Source of the DNA: Chryseobacterium angstadtii
GTDB taxonomy: Bacteria; Bacteroidota; Bacteroidia; Flavobacteriales; Weeksellaceae
Assembly (NCBI RefSeq): GCF_001045465.1
Contig: NZ_LFND01000003.1
Span: 682,001 to 746,000 of the forward strand
Direction: 5' to 3'
DNA: 64,000 nt
Every line of letters begins with the position of its first letter. Position 1 is the first letter of the stretch. This document shows, one piece after another, positions 34,288 through 43,300 of the stretch. The notes below the pieces were generated by a model. The model saw nothing but the letters and a program-made list of their open reading frames with translations, searched no databases and was not told where the DNA came from. The translations under genes were made by a program, and so were the position numbers.

Positions 34288-35007
34288 GAAATTTTCGATA
34301 CTTTTTATTTTGTTAAACTAATAATTTGAAGTTATTCTGTAACTATGTATTGAGTAAATTTTTCCGGAAATTTTACTGATGAAACATTTGGTTTTTTTAA
34401 TAATTGTCGGTGGAATATTACAGTATGTATTTTTAATATTCCTGAAAGAAAATGTGGAAAATATTTATAATAATTCTGACATTCTTACATGACTTTTTTC
34501 GGGATTCATTTTTCAAATTGTTATTATATTCTAATGACATCATTGTTTTTTTTCTTCTCAAAAGTATCATACTTATTATATACGTGCAATTAAGCGGGCT
34601 ACGTATTATATACTATGATTTGATTATCAATAAGTTTAATTTACTCGCATGATATATTTTCAGTGAAAAAATATTATGGTATGTAAAAAAATCAATTCTT
34701 GTTGATTTAAATTGTACCATCTAAAACTTTAAAATAATCTTCTGTAAAAGTATTGATGTTCGAAATCAGATTTAAAATACTACACTTCTGTACTAAAAAA
34801 GATAGTTCACATTATTTGAAAACGGAGTAAAATCCATACGTATTAGATACTTGATTTGCTTACTGCTTTCAAAGTGAATTCATATACATTCTATATTCGC
34901 AGAATCCAAAAACCATTTCAACTTTTACAGCGGTAAAAGTTTAGAACAAACTGTTCCTTCATTCGAAATATTCATCAGCATTATTGACTAATTTAAAATA
35001 AAAAAGC
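34288..35007. other. AT-rich intergenic region with no supported gene
   Basis: 720 bases upstream of the leftward TPR-HTH gene and the rightward HTH pair. It holds only short, hydrophobic, low-complexity reading frames: 34379-34492 (37 codons) and 34452-34652 (66 codons). Neither has a recognisable domain. It probably carries the promoters of the two flanking units. Confidence 0.5.
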
Positions 35008-35424
35008 ATGTATTTAAACGATATTCATATTGGAAAACTTATTAAGACGAAGGTTCAGGAAGATTCTCTTCATATTGACAGAATTTGTGACTATTTTGAC
35101 TGTATTCAGTCAATGATTGAAGAGATGTATACCCAAAAATCTTTGGATTGTGATATTTTAATGAAGTGGTCCAAGCTTTTAAAATATGATTTTTTCAGGT
35201 TGTATTCCACCCATTTAATGCTATACGCTTCCAAAGCCCAAAAACCAAAAGATAAGACTTCTTTGCCAGTGTTTAAGAAACATCTTTATACAACGGAGAT
35301 CATTGAATTTGTCCTTAGTCTTATTGATGACAACATAAAGACGAAGACTCAGATTATTGAAGAATATAAGATTCCAAAAACTACATTATACCGATGGATC
35401 AATAAATACCAAACCTCTAAATAA
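35008..35424 (+). CDS. Chryseobacterium-type HTH protein, first of a pair (often labelled transposase)
   Basis: A 138-aa protein. The N-terminal half (IHIGKLIKTKVQED, ICDYFDCIQSMIEEMYTQKSLDCDILMKWSKLLKYDFFRLYS) has the shape of a degenerate XRE-like domain. The C-terminal part (KTKTQIIEEYKIPKTTLYRWINKY, about 109-132) is an IS3-OrfA-like HTH. Similar proteins are frequent in Chryseobacterium genomes and are commonly annotated as transposases, but no catalytic DDE domain or terminal inverted repeats are visible. It is followed 6 bases later by a second HTH protein and beside gene remnants, fitting a mobile or recombination-prone site. Confidence 0.65.
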   Translation: MYLNDIHIGKLIKTKVQEDSLHIDRICDYFDCIQSMIEEMYTQKSLDCDILMKWSKLLKYDFFRLYSTHLMLYASKAQKPKDKTSLPVFKKHLYTTEIIEFVLSLIDDNIKTKTQIIEEYKIPKTTLYRWINKYQTSK

Positions 35425-35430
35425 CAGCGT

Positions 35431-35742
35431 ATGCCGGATTATAAAAAAATTTTTGAAGATATTATAGAAATGAAATTTCCGGATAAAAGGTTGAAATGCA
35501 GCGCTATATTATCTAAGCGTACTCTGACTTCTTTAGACATTATTATATTGAACGATTTGTTGTTTGGGAAAAAGATAGCCAACAATCAAAAATTTAAATC
35601 TTATGATGAAGCTACGATTTTAACCATTCTGAAGTTTCAGAAAAAACATAATTTATCTAACGTTCAGTTATCTAAAAAATTTAAAATTAGCAGAAATACA
35701 ATATCAAAATGGAAGATTTTTTTTCAGAAAAGAATATTGTGA
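35431..35742 (+). CDS. Chryseobacterium-type HTH protein, second of a pair
   Basis: A 103-aa basic protein. The C-terminus (YDEATILTILKFQKKHNLSNVQLSKKFKISRNTISKWKIFF) is a clear helix-turn-helix of the transposase-associated type; the N-terminus (YKKIFEDIIEMKFPDKR) is shared with relatives that accompany the preceding gene in this genus. It is probably co-transcribed with it. No nuclease domain is present. The biological role is not known; an orphan transposition helper or a small DNA-binding regulator are both possible. Confidence 0.65.
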   Translation: MPDYKKIFEDIIEMKFPDKRLKCSAILSKRTLTSLDIIILNDLLFGKKIANNQKFKSYDEATILTILKFQKKHNLSNVQLSKKFKISRNTISKWKIFFQKRIL

Positions 35743-35776
35743 CAGCAAATATTTCCGCATTGGCAGGATTTAAGAA

Positions 35777-35857
35777 ATGAATAATAAATGTTTAAACTGC
35801 GGCACTTCTGTGAAAACTGCATTTTGTCCGGATTGCGGGCAGAGTATTACTGTAGAT
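35777..35857 (+). pseudogene. Truncated zinc-ribbon N-terminus (DUF3667-like)
   Basis: An ATG at 35777 opens a frame with CLNCGTSVKTAFCPDCGQ, the double CxxC zinc ribbon that begins DUF3667-type membrane proteins. About ten residues later the frame runs antisense into the remnant of an unrelated barrel gene and stops near 35926. All membrane segments of the family are missing, so this is a broken 5' end. Confidence 0.6.
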
Positions 35858-36310
35858 ACTGAAATAAATTCCCCAGAAATTCACAAGATTGTTTTTGGCC
35901 ACATTGATATTGATGGGGGCAAGTAAAGATTCATAGCCCAGGTTAAGCCCATAACCATACATATCATTACTATCTTTGTTAAATGGAGAAAACCGGTCAC
36001 TTATTTTTCCGTATTGGAAAGAAGGAGTGATGTACATATTTTTGAGAAGATTGTACTGTACCTCTATTCCTGCCTTAGCTACTGCATTTATTGCAAGCTC
36101 TCTCTGCCGGAATCCATTAAATTCAGGGTTGAAGAGATCAAAATTATATTCGCTTCCTCCAAGATTATACTTTTGGTTAAGAAACAGATAGGCAGATTGG
36201 GCTTCCCCTTTACCGGAGGCAATATGAGTCCCTAAAAAATCATAGTATGTAATACGTATGTCTGAAAATTGTCTGCTTTTTGGCCTGAAGCAGAGAAGGT
36301 TGGTAATTGA
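35858..36310 (-). pseudogene. C-terminal remnant of an outer-membrane barrel protein (patatin/BamA-like)
   Basis: On the minus strand a continuous frame of about 150 codons reads like the last part of a barrel: YLFLNQKYNLGGSEYNFD, then GIEVQYNLLKNMYITPSFQY, GYGLNLGYESLLAPININV and a closing VNFWGIYFSI. This resembles the C-terminal barrel of NTE-family patatin-like phospholipases and BamA-like proteins. No patatin domain remains upstream, where a stop occurs near 36316, and the downstream end runs into the zinc-ribbon fragment. It is a deletion remnant. Confidence 0.6.
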
Positions 36311-36333
36311 ATGGACTAATTATAAGCATTGAG

Positions 36334-36377
36334 TACTTATTTGGTGCTTATCTGATACTTATTAGTACTTACTTATT
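36334..36377. repeat. Degenerate 11-bp tandem repeat
   Basis: Three consecutive 11-mers, GTACTTATTTG, GTGCTTATCTG and ATACTTATTAG, are followed by a partial fourth (TACTTACTTAT). The unit equals about one helical turn. The rest of 36311-36626 is non-coding and leads to the surface protein gene. Confidence 0.6.
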
Positions 36378-36626
36378 GTGTGGTGAAAGTTTAAAGGAAA
36401 TAGCTTTGCACTTGGTTTCATGAGTGGTTGATCAGAAATAATATAAGCATCAGGGCTATCACTATCAATCTCAGCTTTTAAAATATTTCAAATTAAAATA
36501 AATGATGAGCAATAGGCACATTAAAAAATCAATATTCATGCTCTCTTTAAAATTATTAGCGGTACGAATCAACAGATTGCTAGTAAAACACGCCTGCTGA
36601 AAGATAAAATTTAAATATAAACCAAA

Positions 36627-37850
36627 ATGAAAAAAATTATTGTGTTGGGAGTTCTTTTCTTGATCCCTTCTGTTAAAGCCCAGGTGGGGGTAAATACAAC
36701 CAATCCTGCAGCTACTTTAGATGTTGTGGCCAAAAATCTTTCTGCAACCAGTGTGGACGGAATCATTGCTCCGAGAATAGACCGATTAAAGGCATTTAAT
36801 ATGTCTGGAGTTCCTGATGGAACGCTGATTTATATCAATAATATTTCTACTGGTACAGCAACAGGCCAAACAGTGAACATTACATCTACCGGATATTATT
36901 ATTTTGAGGGAACAGCCTGGAGAAAATTAGATACAGGAAATGTAAATATCTATACTTCAGATGGAACTTTAGGCAATAACCGCACTGTGACTATGGGAAC
37001 GAATAATATTACATGGAGCAGTACAGCTGCTGCTACAACGGCAACTAATTTAACCGCTAACTCCATTACTACAGGTAGGGCATTAGATATTTCAACTACT
37101 GGGTTAACCACAGGTACAGCATTAAATATTACATCAACTAACGGGAATAATACCAACGGTGTGATCAAGATCGCAAATACCTCGGCATCCGGAGCCGGAA
37201 CTTTTGCTACATTACAAGCCAATAATACTGCCGGAGCCGGTGTAACCATCCTCAATAGTGGAAATGTCGGGGTAGGAACAGCTACACCGGGAACAAGATT
37301 GGAGATCAATAACGGAACAACTAACGGGGCGGTAAAAATTACAGACGGAACCCAGGGAGCCGGTAAAGTATTAACTTCTGATAGTAACGGATTAGCGACC
37401 TGGCAAAATACAACTGTGACTAACGTAACGGGAATAACACCAACAGTGAGTACCCCATATGGAACAACAGCAGATAAGTACATGAATGCTTATATTGATC
37501 TGCCACAGGGTAGATGGTTTATATTTATAGGCTTTCTTGTGAATGGGGCTACAGCCGCTGATACGAGATATGCTTCAAGATTAACATTGTCGGATTCTAA
37601 TACAGCTTTGTCGACCAATAATTTTAGTTTCATTAACAATAACAGTCTTGTACTTACCCAACAGTCTACCGGCGGTGCAGGAGCTTTTACATATGGGATG
37701 TTTTCAGCAGGAATTATAAGAGTTGATGTTTCAGCTGCCAATTTAAGACTATATATATGGGATACGAATACAAGAGCATATGGAAATACCTCCACAACCA
37801 GTCTTAACCAAAATGGTGAAAATTATGTTTTTGCAATTAAAGCAAACTAA
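36627..37850 (+). CDS. Secreted surface protein of the GVNTTNPAATLDV type
   Basis: A 407-aa protein with a signal peptide (about 1-18, PSVKAQ). It opens with QVGVNTTNPAATLDVVAK, the start of a large flavobacterial family of exported proteins. The middle is Thr/Asn/Gly-rich and low in charge (about 110-230), with GNVGVGTATPGTRLEINNG near 212, reminiscent of phage tail-fibre or adhesin stalks. The C-terminal ~130 residues look like a globular beta domain (YMNAYIDLPQGRWFIFIGFL). It is probably cell-surface or fibre-like; the ligand is unknown. No T9SS C-terminal sorting domain is obvious. Confidence 0.7.
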   Translation: MKKIIVLGVLFLIPSVKAQVGVNTTNPAATLDVVAKNLSATSVDGIIAPRIDRLKAFNMSGVPDGTLIYINNISTGTATGQTVNITSTGYYYFEGTAWRKLDTGNVNIYTSDGTLGNNRTVTMGTNNITWSSTAAATTATNLTANSITTGRALDISTTGLTTGTALNITSTNGNNTNGVIKIANTSASGAGTFATLQANNTAGAGVTILNSGNVGVGTATPGTRLEINNGTTNGAVKITDGTQGAGKVLTSDSNGLATWQNTTVTNVTGITPTVSTPYGTTADKYMNAYIDLPQGRWFIFIGFLVNGATAADTRYASRLTLSDSNTALSTNNFSFINNNSLVLTQQSTGGAGAFTYGMFSAGIIRVDVSAANLRLYIWDTNTRAYGNTSTTSLNQNGENYVFAIKAN

Positions 37851-37910
37851 TGATCTTTCTCTTGAGTAGTAGATTGTAATTTTAGTATTTTCTTTGATTA
37901 AAAGTAAGAG

Positions 37911-37937
37911 AAGCCGGAAGATTATTCCGGTTTTTTC
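37911..37937 (+). terminator. Terminator after the surface protein
   Basis: AGCCGGAA (37912-37919) and TTCCGGTT (37925-37932) form a short stem, allowing one G-U pair, followed by TTTT. Confidence 0.7.
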
Positions 37938-38132
37938 AGTATATCGTGGAGGCAGATGTTTGGCAAATGGCTTTCTCCCGAATTGGGACGTAATTTACAA
38001 CGGGCTATACTTTTAAAGGTCTGCTTTTAATTGAATGTCAATTAAAATGGTGCATTTAAATTTATTTCAGTTAAAAAAACTTTTTATCAGATATTTAAAT
38101 TAAAATAACTAATTTTAAGAAAACTAAATATC

Positions 38133-38780
38133 ATGAAAACTGGAATCATTGTCATAGATCCGGGGCATGGTGGTGTGAATAATGTGGGCGGCTCCGATGC
38201 AAATCACGCAGTTTCTGCCTTAGGAGACCTCGAAAAAAATTTAACTCTTGAAATCGGCCTCCTTCTTGCGGAAGAGCTGAGATTAAAGAAACATCAGGTT
38301 CATCTTACCCGGAGTACTGATACGAATTTATCCCTTAAAGACAGAGCAAACCTCGCTTTGACCAATAAAGCGGATGTCTTTATTTCCATACATTTTAACG
38401 GCTGGAGTGATACCACAACACAGGGGACGGAAACCTATGTTTATCCGGGTGCCGGTGGCGACTCAGTGCTGTTGGCCTCTTCCGTACAGCAAAGACTGGT
38501 ACAGGCAACAGGCTATAAAAACAGAGGAGTCAAAGAAATGAAATTGGGAGTCCTGAATCCTGCTTATCATTCTCCTAAAACAGCTGCTGTTTTGGCTGAG
38601 ATCAGTTTTATTACAGAAACGAACGATGCCCAAAGATTAAGGCAGACTGCTTACAAAAAATCTCTTGCAAGTGCCTTGTCAATTGCTGTCGATGACTTTA
38701 TCAATAAACACAGCAGTATAAAGAAAACCGAGGTGCAGCAGTTGTTCAATGTATTGGATACAGAAGATTCTGATATCTAG
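38133..38780 (+). CDS. N-acetylmuramoyl-L-alanine amidase (Amidase_3), no signal peptide
   Basis: A 215-aa zinc amidase that cleaves the bond between N-acetylmuramic acid and L-alanine in peptidoglycan. Zinc ligands are H12 (IDPGHGG), E34 (GDLEKNL) and H87 (ISIHFNG); the catalytic Glu is E156 (LAEISFITE). The catalytic domain fills almost the whole protein. There is no signal peptide, AMIN domain, SPOR domain or LysM. Classical cell-division amidases are exported, so this one is either released by lysis or another route, like a phage endolysin, or moved by a dedicated machine. It stands alone before the giant-protein operon and may serve it. Confidence 0.88.
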   Translation: MKTGIIVIDPGHGGVNNVGGSDANHAVSALGDLEKNLTLEIGLLLAEELRLKKHQVHLTRSTDTNLSLKDRANLALTNKADVFISIHFNGWSDTTTQGTETYVYPGAGGDSVLLASSVQQRLVQATGYKNRGVKEMKLGVLNPAYHSPKTAAVLAEISFITETNDAQRLRQTAYKKSLASALSIAVDDFINKHSSIKKTEVQQLFNVLDTEDSDI

Positions 38781-39274
38781 ACAGATCAAAAAAACTTACC
38801 CTATTCTTAAATAATCTGAAAACAGACCGCTTTTCAGAGTGTCTTCTTTTGTTATTTTTTGGATAAGGTTTTTTTATTTTAATGATGATCACGAAGTATC
38901 AGGTTTTAAACGAGAAGCGATGAGGTTCGGATAGTCTTGGTTATAGAAATCAAATATCTCTTTTTTTAGCATTCAGCGTTGTCATCTACATTTTTTAAAT
39001 CCAAATTCAGGTTTAACAATAGTACCCAAACGGGTAATTGACAGGACAACATATAATTACAAAATTTGTGAAGGAACAGGATGTGGTAATAATTATTAAC
39101 AGATAAAACAGAACCATCAGTTGAAAAGAAACAACCGGAGCAGATTTTATGAAGTAATAAAATAGGGATTTAAACACCTCCAAAAATAGATTGGAATAGG
39201 GAAGAAGTTTAAAATGTAAGGGGTCTTTATTCTGATCATAGGAACAAACTACATTAAACTAAAAATTTCTAACT
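38781..39274. other. Non-coding region before the giant-protein operon
   Basis: 494 bases without a supported gene. A short complementary pair (GAAAAC...AGACCGCTTTTC, about 38818-38838) is the only structure seen; no clear TTG/TAnnTTTG promoter pair was found. The region probably holds the promoter for the membrane protein and two giant proteins. Confidence 0.4.
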
Positions 39275-40294
39275 ATGAAAAAAATTGTTATTCTATTGAT
39301 GTTGAGTTTTTTAAGCTCTTCAAGTTATTTGTATGCAGCTAATCCTGCTATTATTGATTCTACCAGTCAGCAAGCGAATCAGACGAGCCCTGGTACTACT
39401 CCTCAGGATGTGGGAGCTAAAAAAGATGAACAGCAAAAACAGCCTGATCCCACATTGTTAACTGCTTATGAATACCAGAAAAAGTATCCGGAAATTCTTT
39501 ATAAGAAGAAAGGGAAGAGTTTTGAAGCTTCATTCTGGATCTCGTTTTTATTGATTTGGGTGGCGGGAATTGCCCTTGTCATGAAAACAGCACTCTGCCG
39601 GGATTTAAGTTATTCTCCTGATGGAAGCGGTTTAAAACCGATAGAAGAAAGGCCCTACAGTTTTGCAAGAATGCAGGTATTTTGGTGGACAATGATTATT
39701 TTATCCTGTTACTTGTCGTTCTATATCTATACGGGGTTTTTGGTAGCACTTACTCCAAGCGCTGTTATTTTATTGGCCGGAGGATTGGGAGTTTCCGTCC
39801 TGGGAGATACCATGAATAAAACGCAGATGAAAGAAAACACCAATCCTATTCGTCTTCGGCATCAGGATATAGAAGATTCGAAAGGATGGATTACAGATAT
39901 CCTTTCTGATGATGGAGGGGTCAGTATTCACAGGTTTCAGTGCCTGGTTTTTAACCTTATTTTCGGGATTGCTTTTGTATTTGTATTCAGAGATAATGTA
40001 TTGGCGAAAGTATTTCCGTTTCTGGAATTCGAAACCTGGCAGCTTACTTTATTAGGAGTAAGTGCAGCAGGATATTTAGGCTTTAAACTAAGTGAGAATC
40101 CTAAAGAAACAAAAAATGAACGTGAAGTGGAAGCGGTAACGGAAGTGCTTAAAAAGCGTAATATAGATCCTGGGACACTTGTCGCAATGAAAGGGATGCA
40201 AATTTCTTCTGATGAGGTAAAAGGTCTTTCTGACGAATTTTTAAAACTGGCAACAAAGCTGATAGAAGAGAAAAAAATTCCTCTGAAACAATAG
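39275..40294 (+). CDS. Multi-helix membrane protein of unknown function, giant-protein operon
   Basis: A 339-aa protein with a signal-like N-terminal segment (about 1-21, YLYAA), a Gln/Pro/Thr-rich linker, a helix at about 90-107, two helices (about 135-190, ARMQVFWWTMIILSCYLSFYIYTG and LLAGGLGVSVLG) and two more (about 225-265). Motifs GWITDILSDDGGVSIHRFQ and LTLLGVSAAGYLGFKLSE recall a broad bacterial family of uncharacterised membrane proteins with 'HRFQ' and 'GISxGTYLGFK'. The C-terminal ~70 residues are cytoplasmic-looking and charged. It precedes the 2462-aa gene by 71 bases, probably in one operon, and may anchor or export the giant proteins. Confidence 0.7.
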   Translation: MKKIVILLMLSFLSSSSYLYAANPAIIDSTSQQANQTSPGTTPQDVGAKKDEQQKQPDPTLLTAYEYQKKYPEILYKKKGKSFEASFWISFLLIWVAGIALVMKTALCRDLSYSPDGSGLKPIEERPYSFARMQVFWWTMIILSCYLSFYIYTGFLVALTPSAVILLAGGLGVSVLGDTMNKTQMKENTNPIRLRHQDIEDSKGWITDILSDDGGVSIHRFQCLVFNLIFGIAFVFVFRDNVLAKVFPFLEFETWQLTLLGVSAAGYLGFKLSENPKETKNEREVEAVTEVLKKRNIDPGTLVAMKGMQISSDEVKGLSDEFLKLATKLIEEKKIPLKQ

Positions 40295-40365
40295 GACTAA
40301 TCGTTTACAGATCCTGTTGGCTTTCCATTTTATGCATTATTTCTAATCTTTAAATTCAAAATGCT

Positions 40366-43300
40366 ATGCCCTATACTATTCCCGATAAGCTTAATACTTA
40401 TTTTAAAAACCATCTTCATTTGATTGCAGAATTGCAATGGGGAGATGATGCGGATGACACCGGATTAAAATTTGGAATTTTTTTCACAACCAGAAACCCT
40501 CAAAAGGAAGGAGATCCTCTTTTTGAGGGAACCGCTTTTGTTAAAGAAAATCCTACGATTACGAAACCCTCATGGAATATACCTCATACCTTATTTCTGT
40601 TGCCCCTGAGCCAAGAGGCAGAAGATTCCTTAAAAAAGAAAGAAATAAAGTTTAATAGGTTAAGGCTTACCAATTCTCAAACCATTGGAGGACAATATAA
40701 GTATGTATACTTTAATGCATCAGAACCCGACGATGTTTATTTAGAACTTGATGAAGCTCAGCAGATAGGTATCAATAAAGGACATCTGTATTTGTTAGAT
40801 TCAGAAGGCAGGGATGAACCGTTTCCGGTAGTGATTATTGATGAAGATTTCGAATCATCGGATCGGTTGTTCTACTTTGATGCTCCCGGATGTTTAATGC
40901 ACAATGAATATAATACTAAATTCCAATTTTGGTTTGGGGTAAGAAATAGCAGTCAACCCTATTTCAGGATGGGAGCTGACGATGAAATAGACTCTCCTGT
41001 AGTATGGCAGTCAAACAAACGGCTAGATGATTTTGTTGACGGTGGTAAGGAGTTTAACTGGAAATTATCATATACTATTTTTGAAAAGGGTCTGAGCAAT
41101 AGATTAGGAGAGGCAGTAAATAGCTGGAATACGAAGTATGGCAATCAGGCATGGCTTTTTTTAACGGAAAATGATAATAAAAGAAGTATTTTCCCAATTT
41201 ATTCCTGTTTCAAAAACGATTTTTCAATTGATTTCATTCTTGATACGGCGGATCTGCACTTTGTACAGATTGCAGGCTATTATAAAGGGGAAATATATAC
41301 CAGAATCGGGAACTGGAGCCGGGACCGTACACTGAAACAGCTGAATCTCCTTGATAAAGCCAATGATTTACTAAATAGAGTAAAAAGCAGCCGCAAAGTA
41401 GTCAATAAGAGCTTACCGTTTTCCATAGCTCCTTCTATAGGGACAAAAAATGCAACAGATGAGCCCTACGTAGTTTGTAGTGATTATAATTATGAAACAG
41501 ACAGATATGGCAGCGCCGGTTATAATCTGCTTAAAACCTACCTTGTAGATGTCGATCTGAAATTACTGAAAAAACCATTTTACGATGAATTGGTAACATT
41601 TCCAAATGTAAGAGATGTAAACGGGGAAGAACTGAATGCCCAGCTGACATTTAATTCCTCCAGCAATACAGAATGCGTAAATGATAATGGAACTTTATTC
41701 AGAATAGAGATAAAACAGGTTGTGTACGAAGGAAAAGGAATAACTTATATGCCTTCCGTTTCCATAGGCTCTTTACAGTTTGAATTAAGAGGATTAAAAG
41801 AGAAGGGCGATTTTGGAGCCATTTACTTTAATCTTACCCGTAAATCTACCCAAAAACCTTTCTTTCTATGGCAGTATAATGAATCTATAGCTAATGATAT
41901 TGAGCTTAATTATGCTATCCGTAATTTCAGACTCCCGGTAAAAGATATAAAACCATTCGGACAGGATCTTTTAAGAAAAGACAAATACCTGGCTCCCGGT
42001 ACCGCAAATGCTGTTGGGCAGGGAATGGGAGAACGTGTTCAGTACCCGCTGATTATTCCTCTCACTGAAAACAGTAAGGATGCTAAAACAGATGAGAAGA
42101 TCAAATACATTTTGCAGATTTCCGAAAGCATCAATATAGCACAGGATTTTCGGGTAGATATGCAGATACTGAAGTACAATCCGGAAACGAATACAGATGG
42201 GCAGGATCATTCTTCAAGAGTAAAAGCAGTCATTCTGGATCATAATCCTCAGTTTACGGGGTTGATAGATACCCAGTTTATTCAGAACAAAGGTGAAAAT
42301 GACAATGAATGGCTGGTCGCTCAGAAATCAGATCTCAACAATGAAGACGGAGCCTGGGAAATAGCGAATGATGCAGTGGCAGATAAAGGATTTAAATTGA
42401 TCCTGCCTTCACAATCCATAGGAGAAGCCTACGTGAAGCATGATGAATTAGGCAAAGAGAAGAAAGACAAGCAAGAAAACAAAGACGAAAAAATTGAGTA
42501 TGTTGAAATTGGAGAGCCGCAAAAAGGCAAAAAAATAGAATACAGACTGAGCCCTCCGGCCGTATTAACGATTGCACAGGACCGGTTTAATAAAAGATTT
42601 GTAGCCCCTGCCTGGAATCTGAAACGTATTTGGGGACGTACGGGAGATCAGGCCCCTGGTGTTCCGTTGCTCAATGCTCAGTTTGAAAGCTTGTATGGGT
42701 TGGTGTCTATACTGGATACGGATAACAAAACCTATATTGCTGAATTGGGCTCTAAGCTTGGAGAAGCGCCTCCGCCTGCTCTCAATTCTATCCAGTGGAA
42801 AGCTACGGAAGGCCAAAAAGAAGCCTTTTCAAAAGCCTATAATTATTATCTGGCATTTTACAGAGCCTGGCTGTCCCGGTTAGGTATTCTGGAACCAAGT
42901 GGGTCTGATGCATTTGGTAAGACAGAATTTTCAAAGGAACTGACTGTCCAGCCAAGATTTTCCATTGTTGAATCAGCTCATTTTATAATTAAAGAAGGAA
43001 AAATAGAGAAGTCGGAAAATAGTTCAGTAGATGAAAAGAATATAATATACGCCAAAGAAACAACAGACAATTCTGTCAATACTCAGCTGATCATCATTAA
43101 TAATGCTATTTATTACCGGAGAGAATCAAACCGGTTTGAAGTCTTAAACGGAACAATCAGCTTGAAAAGTGAAGAAATTCAGGATGATGAACTGCTGAAA
43201 GAATCCGATCTGATTTATGCCTATAAAGCTGACAAAAAAATCATAAAACTGGATATCGGTCTGGATAATAAAGTTATTGAATTTGAACCTTATGAATCCA

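Noticed and set aside
34379..34492. 37-codon frame with a possible membrane helix
   Set aside because: Too short and without promoter or conservation evidence; kept only as a note in the gap entry.
34452..34652. 66-codon hydrophobic frame in the 34.3-35.0 kb gap
   Set aside because: Low-complexity, no ribosome-binding context and no recognisable domain; typical of AT-rich DNA.
36950..37483. 177-codon minus-strand frame opposite the surface protein
   Set aside because: Antisense shadow of a low-complexity Thr/Asn/Gly-rich gene; Val/Pro-rich composition is an artefact.
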